Both the position numbers and the translations under genes were made by a program. The notes below the pieces were generated by a model, which saw only the letters and a program-made list of their open reading frames with translations, searched no databases and was not told the DNA's origin. From contig CANEVK010000090.1 of NCBI GenBank assembly GCA_947442115.1, forward strand, positions 1-9,340: a stretch of 9,340 nucleotides of DNA, read 5' to 3'. Source of the stretch: Bacteriovoracaceae bacterium (lineage in GTDB: Bacteria > Bdellovibrionota > Bacteriovoracia > Bacteriovoracales > Bacteriovoracaceae). Of the stretch, positions 9,035 through 9,340 are shown one piece after another (position 1 is the first letter of the stretch; each line of letters opens with the position of its first letter).

Positions 9035-9340
9035 TAAAGGCCTTCCTTAATTTTTTCAACCTGAAGAGCAAAACGGTTTAAATTATTTTTCTTTAAAAGA
9101 TCAATCACCCTCACCACATCCCCGTGGCGAGAATCAGCATCGGCGGAAAGAAGAAAATTGGTATTGGGATTATTTTTTGAAATTCTTTGAAACTCTAATT
9201 TTAAGGAATCATCGGTGAAAAGTTTTCCATTAAGAAGCACCTGCCCCTCTTTAGTAATCGCCACTCCAATGGAATCAGCTTTGGAAGTCACATCAGAGGT
9301 CAGTGTCTTAGGCAGATTCAACTTGAGACTTTCTTTTATC
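9034..9340 (-). CDS. exbD: ExbD, C-terminal periplasmic part (5' end outside window)
   Basis: About 101 codons are visible and the frame stays open to the right edge. A TTG at 9321 is therefore not the start: it falls inside the conserved LKLNLPK stretch (family usual 'v.LP.a'). ExbD is the small inner-membrane partner of ExbB that couples the proton gradient to TonB; its transmembrane helix and the key Asp in it lie outside the window. What is seen is the periplasmic domain: IGVAITKEGQVLLNGKLF, FQRISKNNPNTNFLLSADAD, then RHGDVVRVIDLLKKNNLNRFALQVE, which matches the family order (strand, 'dg.i.lNg', 'p...v.i.aD', 'yg.vv.vmd..k..gi..v.l'). It could in principle be a TolR, but the adjacent tonB and receptor favour ExbD. 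An exbB is expected upstream, outside the window. The stop TAG overlaps the tonB GTG start. Confidence 0.88.
   Translation of the reverse strand, partial: IKESLKLNLPKTLTSDVTSKADSIGVAITKEGQVLLNGKLFTDDSLKLEFQRISKNNPNTNFLLSADADSRHGDVVRVIDLLKKNNLNRFALQVEKIKEGL
9041..9048 (-). promoter_or_regulatory. Ribosome binding site supporting the GTG start of tonB
   Basis: AAGGAAGG on the minus strand with a six-base spacer (CCTTTA) to GTG at 9034. There is no ATG nearby in the tonB frame, so this site supports GTG as the true start. It lies in the last codons of exbD. Confidence 0.7.

Noticed and set aside
9034..9321. A complete 95-residue protein starting with TTG at 9321
   Set aside because: The frame continues to the window edge and the TTG falls inside the conserved ExbD segment before the first periplasmic strand; ExbD also needs an N-terminal membrane helix that is not present in this piece.

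Overview
The window is almost wholly coding and looks chromosomal, from a diderm (Gram-negative) bacterium of moderate-to-low GC. An outer-membrane TonB-dependent receptor, a TonB/ExbD pair, a lipobox protein and an LPS-heptosyltransferase-fold protein all require an outer membrane. The receptor plug and the lipoprotein resemble sequences I associate with myxobacteria and Bdellovibrionota. The AT-leaning composition would fit a Bacteriovorax/Peredibacter-like member of the Bdellovibrionota better than a high-GC myxobacterium. That placement is inference from memory, not a search.

Plus strand (1-3598): the 3' three quarters of a histidyl-tRNA synthetase gene (hisS, 5' end outside the window) overlaps by one base (TAATG) a complete valyl-tRNA synthetase gene (valS). 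The two housekeeping enzymes are therefore probably translated in a coupled way from one mRNA.

Convergence point (3597-3627): only 21 bases separate the valS stop from the stop of the opposing operon. The space is filled by a near-perfect 13-bp hairpin whose right arm contains the stop codon of the opposing gene. Its flanking A/T tracts are in the opposite order to a textbook intrinsic terminator.

Minus strand (9340 down to 3620): one tightly packed six-gene operon that enters from beyond the right edge. In transcription order it encodes ExbD (3' part only), TonB (GTG start), a TonB-dependent receptor with an N-terminal carboxypeptidase-regulatory-like domain, a lipoprotein, an EI24/CysZ-like four-helix-group membrane protein, and a divergent GT9 (heptosyltransferase-fold) protein. 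Junctions are TAGTG, TGATG, TAATG, a 9-base gap and a 31-base overlap. ExbD and TonB (and presumably an ExbB upstream, outside the window) would energise the receptor, and the lipoprotein is the obvious candidate accessory for the same receptor. The roles of the EI24-like protein and the motif-poor GT9 protein are unknown; their coupling to the energised receptor is the most interesting point here.

I see no tRNA, rRNA, CRISPR, insertion sequence or attachment site, and no intergenic stretch longer than 21 bases. Promoters for both operons must lie outside the window.
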